From Haloferax sp046557615 (GTDB lineage: Archaea; Halobacteriota; Halobacteria; Halobacteriales; Haloferacaceae), in the NCBI RefSeq assembly GCF_046557615.1, contig NZ_JBKIII010000001.1, positions 1,612,001 through 1,676,000 on the forward strand: a DNA stretch of 64,000 bases. Direction: 5' to 3'. Numbering within the stretch: the stretch's first letter is position 1; every line of letters starts with the position of its first letter. This document shows positions 25,366-34,748 of this stretch, one piece after another. The translations under genes and the position numbers were made by a program. The notes below the pieces were generated by a model that saw nothing but the letters and a program-made list of their open reading frames with translations, had not been told where the DNA came from and made no database searches.

Positions 25366-26793
25366 ATGGCAAATATCATCAGGGCAGCAGCAGAGAGCAG
25401 TTCGAAGCTAGTCGAACGCTATCTTCCCGACGCGTTCCTCTTCGCTATTCTCCTGACCGGGGTGGCGTACGTATTGGCACTGTTTTTCGTTCCGGCGGCC
25501 GCCGGGACGGGGACGCTCGGCCACGCACAAAACCTGCTCGTAGACGGGTGGTACGGTGGCTTCTGGAACCTCCTATCGTTCGGGATGCAGATGACACTCA
25601 TCTTGATGACGGGCTATGCGCTCGCGCAAACCGAGCCAGTCGATTGGGTGCTGACGAAACTCGCGGGCATTCCAAATAGCGAGAAGAGTGCCGCCGCGAT
25701 GGTTCCCGTCGTCGCCGCCGTCGCGTCGTTCATCCACTGGGGTCTCGGCCTGGTCGTCGGCGCACTCTTCGCTCGCAAGATTGCAGACGAGATTCGCGGC
25801 ATCGACTTCCCCATCGTCGTCGCCGGTGCGTACTCCGGGTTCGTCGTCTGGCACGGCGGCCTCGCCGGGTCGATTCCGCTTCTCTTGAACACTGACGGTA
25901 ACTTCCTCATCGAGGCGGGCGTCCTCAGTTCGACGTTCGGAACCGGTGGCACCATCTTCACGGTGGCAAATCTCATCCTCTTCGTCGTCATCGCGTTCCT
26001 CTTCCTCCCAGCACTCTTCGCGCTGATGTACCCGAAGAGCGACTCGAAGAAGACGCCAATCGACCCCGCAGAGTTCGAGACGGCGACCGATGGCGGTTCG
26101 ACCGCCTCGGCGACGCTTGGTGCTGATGCGACGCTCGCAACGCGTATCGAACACTCGGCGGCCGTCGCAATCGGCATCGGTCTCGCTGGTCTCGTCGCAG
26201 TCGCACTCTACTTCTGGAACGGAATCCAGAACGGTGTCATGCCGTGGAACAACCTCAACCTGAACATCGTCAACTTCGGCTTCCTCTTCCTCGGCCTCAC
26301 GCTCCACGGAACACCCCGTGCCTACGTGGATTCGATTATGGAGGCCGTCGAGAACGTCTGGGGAATCATCCTCCAGTTCCCCTTCTACGCGGGTATCATG
26401 GGCATCATGGCCTACTCGCCAGAAGGCTCTGTGAGTCTCGCAACGCAGATTGCACAGGGAATGGTCGCCGTCGCTCCCGACGGCGCACTCCCCGCAATCG
26501 CGTTCTTCACTGCGGGCATCGTCAACGTGTTCGTCCCCTCCGGTGGCGGCGAGTGGGCAGTCATCGGCGAAACGCTCGTCACGGCCGCTAACGCATCTGG
26601 TGAATCCATCCCGCGAGTCGCCATGGCCGCAGCGTGGGGTGACGCGTGGACCAACATGATTCAGCCATTCTGGGCGATTCCGCTCCTCGCAATCAGTGGT
26701 CTCTCTGTCCGCGACATCATGGGCTACTGTGTGATGGTTCTCCTCGGCGTCGGTGTCATCGTCGCCGTCGGGATTACCGTCCTCCCGATGTAA
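25366..26793 (+). CDS. Short-chain fatty acid transporter, AtoE family
   Basis: 475 aa with ~11 membrane spans. The segments RYLPDAFLFAILLT, ASFIHWGLGLVVGALFA, HGGLAGSIPL and FVPSGGGEWAVIG are characteristic of AtoE (TIGR00366). The last contains the GGGEW-type signature. It probably imports acetoacetate, butyrate or related acids; the substrate in haloarchaea is unproven. A cytosolic loop of about 40 residues (~residue 225-265) is low-complexity. It stands alone, with its own promoter. Confidence 0.88.
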   Translation: MANIIRAAAESSSKLVERYLPDAFLFAILLTGVAYVLALFFVPAAAGTGTLGHAQNLLVDGWYGGFWNLLSFGMQMTLILMTGYALAQTEPVDWVLTKLAGIPNSEKSAAAMVPVVAAVASFIHWGLGLVVGALFARKIADEIRGIDFPIVVAGAYSGFVVWHGGLAGSIPLLLNTDGNFLIEAGVLSSTFGTGGTIFTVANLILFVVIAFLFLPALFALMYPKSDSKKTPIDPAEFETATDGGSTASATLGADATLATRIEHSAAVAIGIGLAGLVAVALYFWNGIQNGVMPWNNLNLNIVNFGFLFLGLTLHGTPRAYVDSIMEAVENVWGIILQFPFYAGIMGIMAYSPEGSVSLATQIAQGMVAVAPDGALPAIAFFTAGIVNVFVPSGGGEWAVIGETLVTAANASGESIPRVAMAAAWGDAWTNMIQPFWAIPLLAISGLSVRDIMGYCVMVLLGVGVIVAVGITVLPM

Positions 26794-26820
26794 AAATAGA
26801 AAATCGAACCGCGAAACTGC

Positions 26821-27681
26821 TTAGTTTCCTTTTTCGACCGGCGCGCCGACGAGGTTGCCCCACTCGGTCCACGACCCGTCGTAGTTGGTCACGTTGTCGT
26901 AGCCAAGGAGTTCGTGGAGTGCGAACCACGCAATCGACGAACGTTCGCCGATACGGCAGTAGGCGATGGTGGACTCGTCGCCTTCGATGCCTTCGGTGGC
27001 GTAGAGGTCACGAAGTTCGTCTGCGGTCTTGAAGGTGCCGTCGTCGTTGACCGTGGCGGCCCACGAGATGTTCGATGCACCGGGGACGTGGCCGCCGCGC
27101 TGGGCGGTCTCTTGGAGTCCCGGTGGTGCGAGAATCTCGCCGGAGAACTCTTCGGGCGAGCGAACGTCGACGAGCGGCAGGCCTTTGTCGACTGCCTTCT
27201 CCACGTCGTCGCGGTAGGCACGGATGTCCTCGAACGGACCTTTGGCCGAGTAGTCCTGTGCTGGGAACGACGGGGCTTCGGTCGTGGATGGATAGTCGTT
27301 GTCCACCCAGTAGTCGCGGCCGCCGTTCATCAGGCGAACGTCCTCGTGGCCGTAGTACTTGAACTGCCAGTAGGTGTAGGCAGCGAACCAGTTGGAGTTG
27401 TCGCCGTAGAGGACGACGGTGGAGTCCTCGCTGATACCGTGGGAGCCGAGGAGGTCCGCGAAGTCCTCCTTGGTCAGCACGTCACGAGTGGTCTGGTCCT
27501 GCAACTGGGACTCCCAGTTGAAGCCGATGGCACCGGGTGCGTGACTCTCGTCGTAGGCTTCGGTGTCAACGTCGACTTCGACGAGTCGATACGCCGGGTC
27601 ATCACTCTGGAACTCGTCGAGGTGGGATTCCACCCAATCAGCGGAGACGAGTACGTCCTTTGCGTAATCGGAGCTTGACAT
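26821..27681 (-). CDS. Thiosulfate sulfurtransferase (two-domain rhodanese)
   Basis: 286 aa: an inactive N-terminal rhodanese domain (LVEVDVDTEAYDESHAPGAI) and an active C-terminal one with catalytic Cys in CRIGERSS. It moves sulfane sulfur from thiosulfate to cyanide or thiol acceptors. It faces another rhodanese gene across a 251-bp gap; the two correspond to the Haloferax pair called tssA/tssB. TATA box GTTATCC (27706-27712) is about 27 nt upstream of the ATG. Confidence 0.93.
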   Translation of the reverse strand: MSSSDYAKDVLVSADWVESHLDEFQSDDPAYRLVEVDVDTEAYDESHAPGAIGFNWESQLQDQTTRDVLTKEDFADLLGSHGISEDSTVVLYGDNSNWFAAYTYWQFKYYGHEDVRLMNGGRDYWVDNDYPSTTEAPSFPAQDYSAKGPFEDIRAYRDDVEKAVDKGLPLVDVRSPEEFSGEILAPPGLQETAQRGGHVPGASNISWAATVNDDGTFKTADELRDLYATEGIEGDESTIAYCRIGERSSIAWFALHELLGYDNVTNYDGSWTEWGNLVGAPVEKGN

Positions 27682-27932
27682 ACACAGAGAAGTAGCACAG
27701 CAAGTGGGATAACTCTCACAGCGACGGCATGTTCAGCCTCACCCCCGGTGATGCGGCAACTATCGCCCCGAAACGGTGCTGAATCGTGGCTGATATGCAA
27801 CTGAAGACAGCCGAATGAAGCCGATTTGACGGCAATTGGGACACATGCGGCAATATATTCTGGTATCGCGCACACGTGGCGAGGGGTGCAGAGAGCCACG
27901 AGACTAAACCCTCGGAAGGAAAACGAATTCGC
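27682..27932. promoter_or_regulatory. Divergent rhodanese promoter region with direct repeat
   Basis: TATA boxes for both genes lie at the ends (27706-27712 minus; CTAAACC 27904-27910 plus), each ~27 nt from its start codon. Between them ATGCGGCAA occurs twice, at 27751-27759 and 27845-27853, 94 nt apart and in the same direction, so one regulator could act on both genes. Confidence 0.45.
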
Positions 27933-28709
27933 ATGATAGACGTTGTTTCTTCGGACTGGCTCTCCGAGAACATCGACAGCGTTCGCGTCGTTGATGTCCG
28001 CGACGCGTGGGAATTCGACGGGATTGGCCACATTCCGGGTGCGGTGTCGGTTCCGTTCGACTCGTTCCGAAGCGCCGACGGCGACCTCGGGATGCTCCCC
28101 GGCCGCGACGTGTGGACCGACCTCCTCTCGGATGCTGGAATCTCTCCCGGCGACGACATCGTCGCCTACGACGACACCCACGGCGTCTTTGCGGCGCGGT
28201 TTCTCGTGACGGCGCTCCTGTACGGTCACGACTCCTCGAAGCTCCACTTACTCGATGGCGATTACAGTTCGTGGAACCGCGAGTTCGAAACGACGTCTTC
28301 GGCGAGCGAGATTCCGGATGCGACTTACGAGGTGACAGACGCGACAACCTCACCACTCATCGAATTCGAGGCGGTCGAAGCGGCGCTCGACGACGGTGAG
28401 ACGGTCATCGTCGATACCCGCGACCCCGAAGAGTACGCAGCGGGCCACCTCCCGGGGGCGGTCAATCTCGATTGGCGGGAACTCGTCTCCGACGAGACGA
28501 GAGGCCTGAAAGCGCGCGACGAACTGGAGTCGATTCTCTCGACGAAAGGAATCGAACCCGAATCGCGGGTACTTCTCTACTGCAACACCGCTCGCCGAAT
28601 CAGTCACACGTTCGTCGTCCTCTCACACCTCGGCTTCGAGGACGTGGCCTTCTACGAGGGAAGTCTCATCGAGTGGGAAGCACGCGATGGCGAGTTGGTC
28701 GAAGAATAA
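27933..28709 (+). CDS. Thiosulfate sulfurtransferase (two-domain rhodanese)
   Basis: 258 aa. N-terminal rhodanese domain VVDVRDAWEFDGIGHIPGAV and an active second domain with Cys in LLYCNTARRIS. The catalytic loop differs strongly from that of the divergent neighbour (CRIGERSS), suggesting a different acceptor. The ATG at 27933 is ~27 nt after a TATA box; an upstream extension to 27876 is not supported. Confidence 0.92.
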   Translation: MIDVVSSDWLSENIDSVRVVDVRDAWEFDGIGHIPGAVSVPFDSFRSADGDLGMLPGRDVWTDLLSDAGISPGDDIVAYDDTHGVFAARFLVTALLYGHDSSKLHLLDGDYSSWNREFETTSSASEIPDATYEVTDATTSPLIEFEAVEAALDDGETVIVDTRDPEEYAAGHLPGAVNLDWRELVSDETRGLKARDELESILSTKGIEPESRVLLYCNTARRISHTFVVLSHLGFEDVAFYEGSLIEWEARDGELVEE

Positions 28710-28714
28710 TCGGG

Positions 28715-28765
28715 GCGGAATCGAGAACCGGGTGCGGAATCGAGAACCGGGTGCGGAATCGAGAA
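28715..28765. repeat. 19-bp tandem repeat, 2.7 copies
   Basis: The unit GCGGAATCGAGAACCGGGT occurs at 28715-28733 and 28734-28752, with a 13-nt partial third copy to 28765. It fills the gap between the converging rhodanese and AI-2E permease genes, beginning 5 nt after the stop. Confidence 0.85.
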
Positions 28766-28772
28766 GTCGAAA

Positions 28773-29840
28773 TTAAGAGTCGTTCGCCGTCCCATCAGGT
28801 GACTGCGAGGCGTTATCGTTCGGTATCTTTCCGTTCGTCGGCACCTCTGGTGCGTCCTCGACGTTGAGTTCTTCACTGAGGAGTGAGACCGCCTCGGCGA
28901 GCAGGGCAACCGCGAGCGGACCGGCGATAATGCCGACTGGACCGAGACTGAGCAGGCCGCCGACGAACCCGACGAAGTAGAGACTGCCCGGCAGGTCTGC
29001 GGTCTCCTTGGCGAGTCGCGGGCGAATGAGGATGTCTGGGAGCCACGCGACGAACACGCCACCGACGACGATAATCAGCCCAGCGGCGACGACATCGCCG
29101 ACGGCGGCGTGATACACCGCAAGCCCGGCGAGGAGGAAACTTGGTCCTGCGATGGGAATAAACTGGAGAACAGCCGCGATAGTGGCGAGTGTGATAACGT
29201 AATCGTAGCCGAGTACCCAGAAGACCAGGATGGCGATGATGAACGTGCCGACGGCGGTTGCGGCCTGCAAGACGTAGATTGCGAACAGAGTCTCACGTGC
29301 GCGGGTGTTGAGCGAGGTGGCCGCGTGGTGGTATTCTTCGGGGACGAGCGCGAGGAGTGTTCGCCCGACCGAATCGCCGCTGAGAAGCAACGCGAACACC
29401 AGAAAACCGAACAGCGTGAGTTTGATGAGGATGACCGGGGCGGCGAATGCGGTGGTCCGAGCGACCGACCGAAGCAACGAGAATCCGACCGCAAACGCGT
29501 CGTCCAAGGTCAACTGATAGAAGAACCCGAACAGGTCGATAGAGAAACTGTCGGGGATAAAGGAGGCGAGCGCAACCAAATCGTTCAGTCGAAGAAAGAG
29601 AATCACGACGAGCGGTGAGAGGACGACGACGACGCCGATTCCTGCCGCGATAGTGGAGATGACGCTGGCAATCCACCGAGAGAGACCGCGTTCTTCGAGC
29701 CATCGGCGGAGCGGAATCAAGAGATAGGCGACCGTAATGGCGAAAAAGACCGTTGCGAGTACATCGACGAGAATGAACGCAACGAGGACCGACAACGCGA
29801 GTAAAAACCCTCCGAGCACGTACGGGCGACGATTCGTCAT
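28773..29840 (-). CDS. AI-2E/PerM family transporter
   Basis: About 355 aa with ~8 membrane spans. AVAYLLIPLRRWLEERG, the GFLVFALLLSGD block and FLLAGLAVYHAAVGD followed by DILIRPRLA are the family features. Members export diverse solutes or Na+/H+; function here is unknown. The ATG at 29840 (MTNRRPYVLGG) gives a normal N-terminus; a Met at 29873 is the alternative. It is divergent from thiB, and the AT-rich GATATTTAATC (29913-29923) can serve as TATA box in both directions. Confidence 0.83.
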   Translation of the reverse strand: MTNRRPYVLGGFLLALSVLVAFILVDVLATVFFAITVAYLLIPLRRWLEERGLSRWIASVISTIAAGIGVVVVLSPLVVILFLRLNDLVALASFIPDSFSIDLFGFFYQLTLDDAFAVGFSLLRSVARTTAFAAPVILIKLTLFGFLVFALLLSGDSVGRTLLALVPEEYHHAATSLNTRARETLFAIYVLQAATAVGTFIIAILVFWVLGYDYVITLATIAAVLQFIPIAGPSFLLAGLAVYHAAVGDVVAAGLIIVVGGVFVAWLPDILIRPRLAKETADLPGSLYFVGFVGGLLSLGPVGIIAGPLAVALLAEAVSLLSEELNVEDAPEVPTNGKIPNDNASQSPDGTANDS

Positions 29841-29946
29841 TCCTGTGACTACTGCATAGGAGGTGAAAGTCATTGTGTCACAGCGCCCACGTGTACGACC
29901 CCCAATATCACGCCGATTAAATATCACCAGGTGTAACAACTGAGTG

Positions 29947-31086
29947 ATGAAACGACGCACTTTCCTCAAAGCCGCCGGTGCCGGTGGAGCCTCGGCGATG
30001 CTCGCAGGGTGTACCGGTGGTGGCGGAAGCCAACAAGAGACGACTACGACGGCCGAGTCGGGCGATTCGACCACGACAGCGAACGGAACGACTGTCGGCG
30101 GTGAGAGCCAAACGCTGACCGTTGGGACCTACGGTGCGTTCATCGACGCGCCGAGTTCGAGTCCTGGCGTGTGGCTAAAACAGGAGTTCGAATCCGAATT
30201 CGACGCGACGCTCGAATGGCAGACGCCCGACGCTGGCGTCAACTACTACATCGAGCGCGCGCTACGCGGCGTCGAGTCCGAGGCGGACGCGTACGTCGGC
30301 TTGGACGCCCAGATGCTCGTCCGAATCGACGAACGTCTCGACAGCGAACTGTTCGTCCCCACCGAAGACCTCTCGAACCTCGGCGACGTGAACGAAGAAC
30401 TCGAATTCGACCCACAGGGACGCGCGATTCCATACGACACGGGCTACATCTCGCTCGTCTACGACGAGACGCAGGCAGAGTCCGGCACGTTCACCGCACC
30501 CGAGACGTTCGACGGCCTGCTCGACCCCGAGTTCGAAGGCGACCTGCTCTGTCAGAACCCGACCTCGTCGGCGACCGGGCAGGCGTTCTTGCTCCACACC
30601 ATCGACGCGAAAGGCGAAGACGGCTACCTCGACTACTGGGCGGGCCTGAAGGACAACGGCGTTCGCGTCCTCGGCACGTGGGAAGACTCCTACACCGCCT
30701 ATTCGAACGGCGAGGCCCCGATGGTCGTCTCGTATTCGACAGACCAAGTGTACGCCGAAGCATCGGGTGCCGACCTCGCAAAGCACCAGATTCGCTTCTT
30801 GAACGACCAGGGCTACGCGAATCCAGAGGGAATGGCACGGTTCGCCGACGCCGCGAATCCCGACCTCGCCGCCGAGTTCATGGACTTCATGCTCCGACCC
30901 GACGTGCAGGCCGAAATCGCGGTTCGCAACGTTCAGTTCCCAGCGACGACTACCGCCGAACTCCCCGAGGACTTCGCACAGTACGCCCAAGCGCCACCGG
31001 AAGCCGTTACGTTCTCCTACGGCCGCCTCAAGGAGAACCTAAGTGAGTGGACCGACGCGTGGGCCCAAGAGTTCGCCAGCAAGTAA
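29947..31086 (+). CDS. thiB: Thiamine ABC transporter, substrate-binding lipoprotein
   Basis: 379 aa. Twin-arginine lipoprotein signal: KRRTFLK followed by lipobox LAGC with Cys22, then a Thr/Ser/Gly-rich linker. The rest resembles the thiamine-binding family: YGAFIDAPSSSPGVWLK, DAYVGLDAQML and PYDTGYISLVYD. It binds thiamine or a phosphate ester outside the membrane. The TATA element at 29913-29921 gives a leaderless start at ATG 29947 (GTG 29944 is possible). It heads the thiBPQ operon. Confidence 0.88.
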   Translation: MKRRTFLKAAGAGGASAMLAGCTGGGGSQQETTTTAESGDSTTTANGTTVGGESQTLTVGTYGAFIDAPSSSPGVWLKQEFESEFDATLEWQTPDAGVNYYIERALRGVESEADAYVGLDAQMLVRIDERLDSELFVPTEDLSNLGDVNEELEFDPQGRAIPYDTGYISLVYDETQAESGTFTAPETFDGLLDPEFEGDLLCQNPTSSATGQAFLLHTIDAKGEDGYLDYWAGLKDNGVRVLGTWEDSYTAYSNGEAPMVVSYSTDQVYAEASGADLAKHQIRFLNDQGYANPEGMARFADAANPDLAAEFMDFMLRPDVQAEIAVRNVQFPATTTAELPEDFAQYAQAPPEAVTFSYGRLKENLSEWTDAWAQEFASK

Positions 31087-31087
31087 G

Positions 31088-32800
31088 GTGACCGCCACCG
31101 TGCGCCGCCTCACCCGGCGTCTCGAAGAGCATCTGCTCTCGCTCGTCGCGGTCGCAACCGCCCTCGTCCTCCTTGTTCTCTTCTACTATCCCGTCGCAAC
31201 GGTCTTCGCTGACGCAGTTCTCGTGGACGGCAATTTCACCCTCGACCCCATCATCGACATTCTCTCCAGCGAGTTTTATCGCAACGACATCATCTGGTTC
31301 ACCGCCAAACAGGCGTTCTACTCGACAGTTGCGAGCGTCCTCCTCGGACTACCCGCCGCGTGGCTCTTCGCGCGGTTCGACTTTCCTGGCCGCGAGACAC
31401 TCCGCTCGCTGACGATTCTCCCGTTCGTCATGCCCTCGATTATGGTCGCGACGGGCTTTGTCGCCACGTTCGGACAGAACGGGACGCTCAATCGGGCGCT
31501 CGCACTCCTTGGCCTACCGCCGGTCGAACTCCTGTTCACGCTCGAAGCCATCATCATCGCTCACGCGTTCTACAACGCCCCACTGGTCGCCCGCGTGACC
31601 ACCGCTGCATGGGAGAGTGTCGATGCGCGCGCAGTCGAAACCGCTCGCGCGCTCGGTGCTGGTCGGTGGCGTGCCTTCGTCGATATCGTCTTGCCGCAGC
31701 TCCTCCCTTCGATTGCTGTCGGTGCGACACTGACGTTCATCTTCACGTTCGCGTCGTTCCCAATCGTTCTCGCCCTCGGGGGGTTTCAGTTGGCGACTAT
31801 CGAGGTGTTCATCTTCTCGAAAGTTCGTGACCTCGCCTACGCCGACGCCGCCAGTCTCGCCGTCATCGAGACGGCAATTTCGCTGGGCTTGACTGCCGTC
31901 TATCTCCAATACGAAGCGAGTCAGCGTGCAGCGGGTGGAACCGCGAATCCACTGCCTCGACAGCGAATCATCCCGAGCGAGTGGACGCCGCGAGCGACAG
32001 TTCGAACCTTCGGAATCAGTGCGTACTCGGTCGTCGTGTTCCTCGTCTTCGTGGTCCCCATCGCCAGCATGGTTCTCGCCAGTTTCACCGGTGCAGACGG
32101 GACCTTCAGTCTCGAAAACTACGCCTTCTTGGTCGAACGTCAGTTGACCGGTGCAGAGTTCCAAGTCCGGCCGTTGCCTGCGATTTGGAACTCGCTCGTC
32201 TTCGCCGTCGGGACACTCGTCATCGCCGTCCCGATGGGCGTGACGATGGCCGTATTGACGACGCGTCGCTACCGCGGGCGAACCATCGTCGATGCCCTCG
32301 CGATGGCTCCCTTCGCCGTCTCGGGAATCGTCGTTGGATTGGGCCTGCTCAGAGGCCTCGTCTTCGGTATCGACGCTTTCGGCATGCGCATCCAGGTGAC
32401 CGGCGCGCTCGCCATCGTCGCCGCCCACACGGTCAGCGCGTATCCGTTCGTGACGAGAAACGTCGCACCGCTACTGGCTCGTCTCGATGGCCGACTCGTA
32501 GAATCGGCCAGGAGTTTGGGTGCGACGCGAGCGCGCGCCCTCCGTGACGTGGAAATCCCGCTCGTCTGGACCGGCGTCGTCGCGGGCGCGGCCTTCGCCG
32601 TCGCCATCAGTATCGGCGAGTTCAACTCGACTATCATCCTCGCAGAAGGCGCACAGAGTTACACGATGCCCGTCGCTGTCGAGCGATTCCTCGGCAGACG
32701 ACTCGGACCGGCGACGGCGATGGGGTGTGTACTTCTCTTCGTCACGTCGGTGAGCTTCGTCGTCGTGGACCGCTTCGGCGGGAGGTGGGGTGATTTATGA
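31088..32800 (+). CDS. thiP: Thiamine ABC transporter, permease
   Basis: About 570 aa with ~12 membrane spans in two halves, each with a binding-protein-dependent EAA loop (ETARALGAGRWRAFVDIVLP and ESARSLGATRARALRDVEIP). Such a fused double permease is normal for ThiP/FbpB-type importers. The GTG at 31088, one base after the thiB stop, is used; the frame upstream lies inside thiB. Confidence 0.88.
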   Translation: MTATVRRLTRRLEEHLLSLVAVATALVLLVLFYYPVATVFADAVLVDGNFTLDPIIDILSSEFYRNDIIWFTAKQAFYSTVASVLLGLPAAWLFARFDFPGRETLRSLTILPFVMPSIMVATGFVATFGQNGTLNRALALLGLPPVELLFTLEAIIIAHAFYNAPLVARVTTAAWESVDARAVETARALGAGRWRAFVDIVLPQLLPSIAVGATLTFIFTFASFPIVLALGGFQLATIEVFIFSKVRDLAYADAASLAVIETAISLGLTAVYLQYEASQRAAGGTANPLPRQRIIPSEWTPRATVRTFGISAYSVVVFLVFVVPIASMVLASFTGADGTFSLENYAFLVERQLTGAEFQVRPLPAIWNSLVFAVGTLVIAVPMGVTMAVLTTRRYRGRTIVDALAMAPFAVSGIVVGLGLLRGLVFGIDAFGMRIQVTGALAIVAAHTVSAYPFVTRNVAPLLARLDGRLVESARSLGATRARALRDVEIPLVWTGVVAGAAFAVAISIGEFNSTIILAEGAQSYTMPVAVERFLGRRLGPATAMGCVLLFVTSVSFVVVDRFGGRWGDL

Positions 32801-32880
32801 GGCGTGTGTCGAAACCAAGTCGTGTGATTTCGGGGAGTGCGGTTTGGGCGAGCGAGACGAATCTGGAGGGTCCACAGTGA
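32797..32880 (+). CDS. 27-aa mini-ORF bridging thiP and thiQ
   Basis: ATG 32797 overlaps the thiP stop (ATGA) and its TGA at 32878-32880 overlaps the thiQ GTG (GTGA). This exact double overlap fills the whole 76-nt gap between the two genes. It would carry ribosomes from thiP to thiQ. The basic peptide has no recognised domain. It may be a pure coupling device or chance. Confidence 0.35.
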   Translation: MRRVSKPSRVISGSAVWASETNLEGPQ

Positions 32881-33926
32881 GACTCGAACTCGAAGACGTC
32901 TCGAAGCAGTACGGCACTGCCACCGCGCTGGATTCAGTGTCGCTGACGGTCGAAGACGGTGAGTTCTTTACGCTCGTTGGCCCCTCGGGGTGCGGCAAGA
33001 CGACCACACTCCGCTGTATCGCCGGATTCGAAGACCCGACCACGGGAACCGTCACGTTCGACGGCGAGTCGATGTCCGGTGTGCCACCCGAAGCACGAGG
33101 GGTCGGCGTCGTCTTCCAGAACTACGCGCTGTTCCCACACATGAGTGTCGGTGAGAACGTCGCCTACGGCCTTCGATTCACAGACCCGCCGGGTGGTGTC
33201 TCCCGCGACGAGCGTGTCTCTGAACTGCTCGAACTCGTCGATTTGGTGGGTTTCGAATCCCGCGAACCAGACTCCTTGTCTGGGGGCCAGCAACAGCGCG
33301 TCGCACTCGCTCGCGCGCTTGCTCCCGGTCCCGAACTCCTGCTCCTCGACGAACCCATGTCCGCGCTGGACGCTCGACTCCGCAAGCGACTTCGAAGGCA
33401 AGTAAAGCAAATCCAGTCCGAGTTGGGTGTTACAACCATCTACGTCACCCACGACCAGTCCGAGGCGCTCGCCGTCTCCGACCGTGTGGCCGTCCTCAAC
33501 CGTGGACGCGTCGAACAAGTGGGCAACCCCCGCGAGGTGTATCGTCGCCCCCAAACACGGTTCGTCGCGTCGTTCATCGGCGAGAACAACGTCTTCGATG
33601 GAAGGGTGAAATCTCGACCGGAAACAGGGGGGTCGGTGGTCGAAGTTGACGAGGAGGAGTGGCGACTCGATGGCGTAGAAAAATCGCCCGGCGACGCCGT
33701 GACATTCTGTGTCAGACCCGAGCAGTTCGTCCTCGACGGCGGAGAGAATCAGTTACGAGGAACACTCATCGGAACCGAATTTCAGGGTGCGACGACACGG
33801 TTGACACTCGACTGGCAGGGACGAGAACTGACGGTTGCCGTCGCCGACGACGAGCGAACCACGTTCGAACACGGAAGCGAGTTGGTCGTCGGCTTCGACG
33901 CCGACGCGGTTCACGTCGTGGAGTGA
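32877..33926 (+). CDS. thiQ: Thiamine ABC transporter, ATPase
   Basis: 349 aa. Walker A GPSGCGKTT, signature LSGGQQQRVALARAL, Walker B LLLLDEPMSALD, switch His in YVTHDQSEA, and a C-terminal TOBE domain. The GTG at 32877 is chosen because GGAGG (32865-32869) lies 7 nt upstream and the encoded RLELEDVSKQYG is the usual start; a frame from 32790 is too long. An ORB-like DNA sequence lies at 33613-33633 in the linker-coding region before the TOBE domain. Confidence 0.9.
   Translation: MRLELEDVSKQYGTATALDSVSLTVEDGEFFTLVGPSGCGKTTTLRCIAGFEDPTTGTVTFDGESMSGVPPEARGVGVVFQNYALFPHMSVGENVAYGLRFTDPPGGVSRDERVSELLELVDLVGFESREPDSLSGGQQQRVALARALAPGPELLLLDEPMSALDARLRKRLRRQVKQIQSELGVTTIYVTHDQSEALAVSDRVAVLNRGRVEQVGNPREVYRRPQTRFVASFIGENNVFDGRVKSRPETGGSVVEVDEEEWRLDGVEKSPGDAVTFCVRPEQFVLDGGENQLRGTLIGTEFQGATTRLTLDWQGRELTVAVADDERTTFEHGSELVVGFDADAVHVVE
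33613..33633 (+). other. Degenerate ORB-like site inside thiQ
   Basis: CTCGACCGGAAACAGGGGGG then T. It keeps GAAAC and the G run but has TCGA for TCCA, making it the weakest of the satellite sites listed here. It lies in the region coding for a low-complexity linker. Confidence 0.3.
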
Positions 33927-33944
33927 CGCGATAGAAGTCGATTT

Positions 33945-34625
33945 TCAGGGCGCGACGCCGACGGTGAGGAGCGTTCCGTAGGTGCGATACCGGTCTATCA
34001 TATCCTGTCGCGTGTCCCAACTGTCGGTCGGGAATTCGCTCTCGTCGGGGATGTCGATATCCATGTCCGCAATCGAATCCTGTTCTGCGACGTAGAGACC
34101 GGCGTCGCGGAAGTGTTCTCGGTACTCCTCGTGGCTCCAGCGCGTCATCTCGATGGAGATGTTGTCCTGCCACTCGTGGGAGTGAACGTTCTCTTCGTAG
34201 TAGTTGACCGCACAGAAGAACGTGCCACCCGGCTTGAGGACGCGCGCGACTTCTTCGAGTGTGTGATGCGGGTCTGGAGCGTAGTAGAAGGCTTCCATCG
34301 ACCAGACGTGGTCGATACTGTCGTCTTCGAACGGCAGGTCGTCGAAGTCGCCGACGACGAACTCGATGTCGTCGCTCTCGGTGTACTCGCGGGCGTTGTT
34401 CACCATCTCCGGAGAGCCATCGAGTCCGTAGCCGTGGCCGATATCTTTCGTGTCGTGGAGGGCGCGCAATGCGTAGCCGCTTCCAGTTCCGAGGTCGAGG
34501 ACCACGTCACCGGGTTCGACCGGCATCCGGGCCAGCGCGTGCTTTGCGGTGTGCCAGTGTCGGTCTTCCATTCCTTTGTCGCGGCCGTCGGTCGCCCAAT
34601 CGTCGAACTCGTCGCGAACGCTCAT
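33945..34625 (-). CDS. SAM-dependent class I methyltransferase
   Basis: About 226 aa. Motif I VVLDLGTGSGYAL, GYGLDGSPEMV, motif II FEDDSIDHVWSMEAFYYA and VLKPGGTFF form a Rossmann methyltransferase related to UbiE/Coq5. The Met at 34625 (MSVRDEFDDW) is preferred over a Met five codons earlier. It converges with thiQ. The substrate is unknown. Confidence 0.85.
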   Translation of the reverse strand: MSVRDEFDDWATDGRDKGMEDRHWHTAKHALARMPVEPGDVVLDLGTGSGYALRALHDTKDIGHGYGLDGSPEMVNNAREYTESDDIEFVVGDFDDLPFEDDSIDHVWSMEAFYYAPDPHHTLEEVARVLKPGGTFFCAVNYYEENVHSHEWQDNISIEMTRWSHEEYREHFRDAGLYVAEQDSIADMDIDIPDESEFPTDSWDTRQDMIDRYRTYGTLLTVGVAP

Positions 34626-34748
34626 ACCGGAGGCAGACACGCAGGCGACTAAACCAGTTCGAAGCAGAACGGTCTACGCGCGACGAAGCGGGCACTAATC
34701 GACCACCTCGGGCGGGTCATTTAATTAATCCCATCCCACAGACGGTGT

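Noticed and set aside
26092..26106. GGCGGT-TCG-ACCGCC palindrome in the AtoE-type gene as a further copy of the argX/argB element
   Set aside because: Lacks the CTGCG-loop stem and the flanking sequence; it is probably a chance GC palindrome in a linker.
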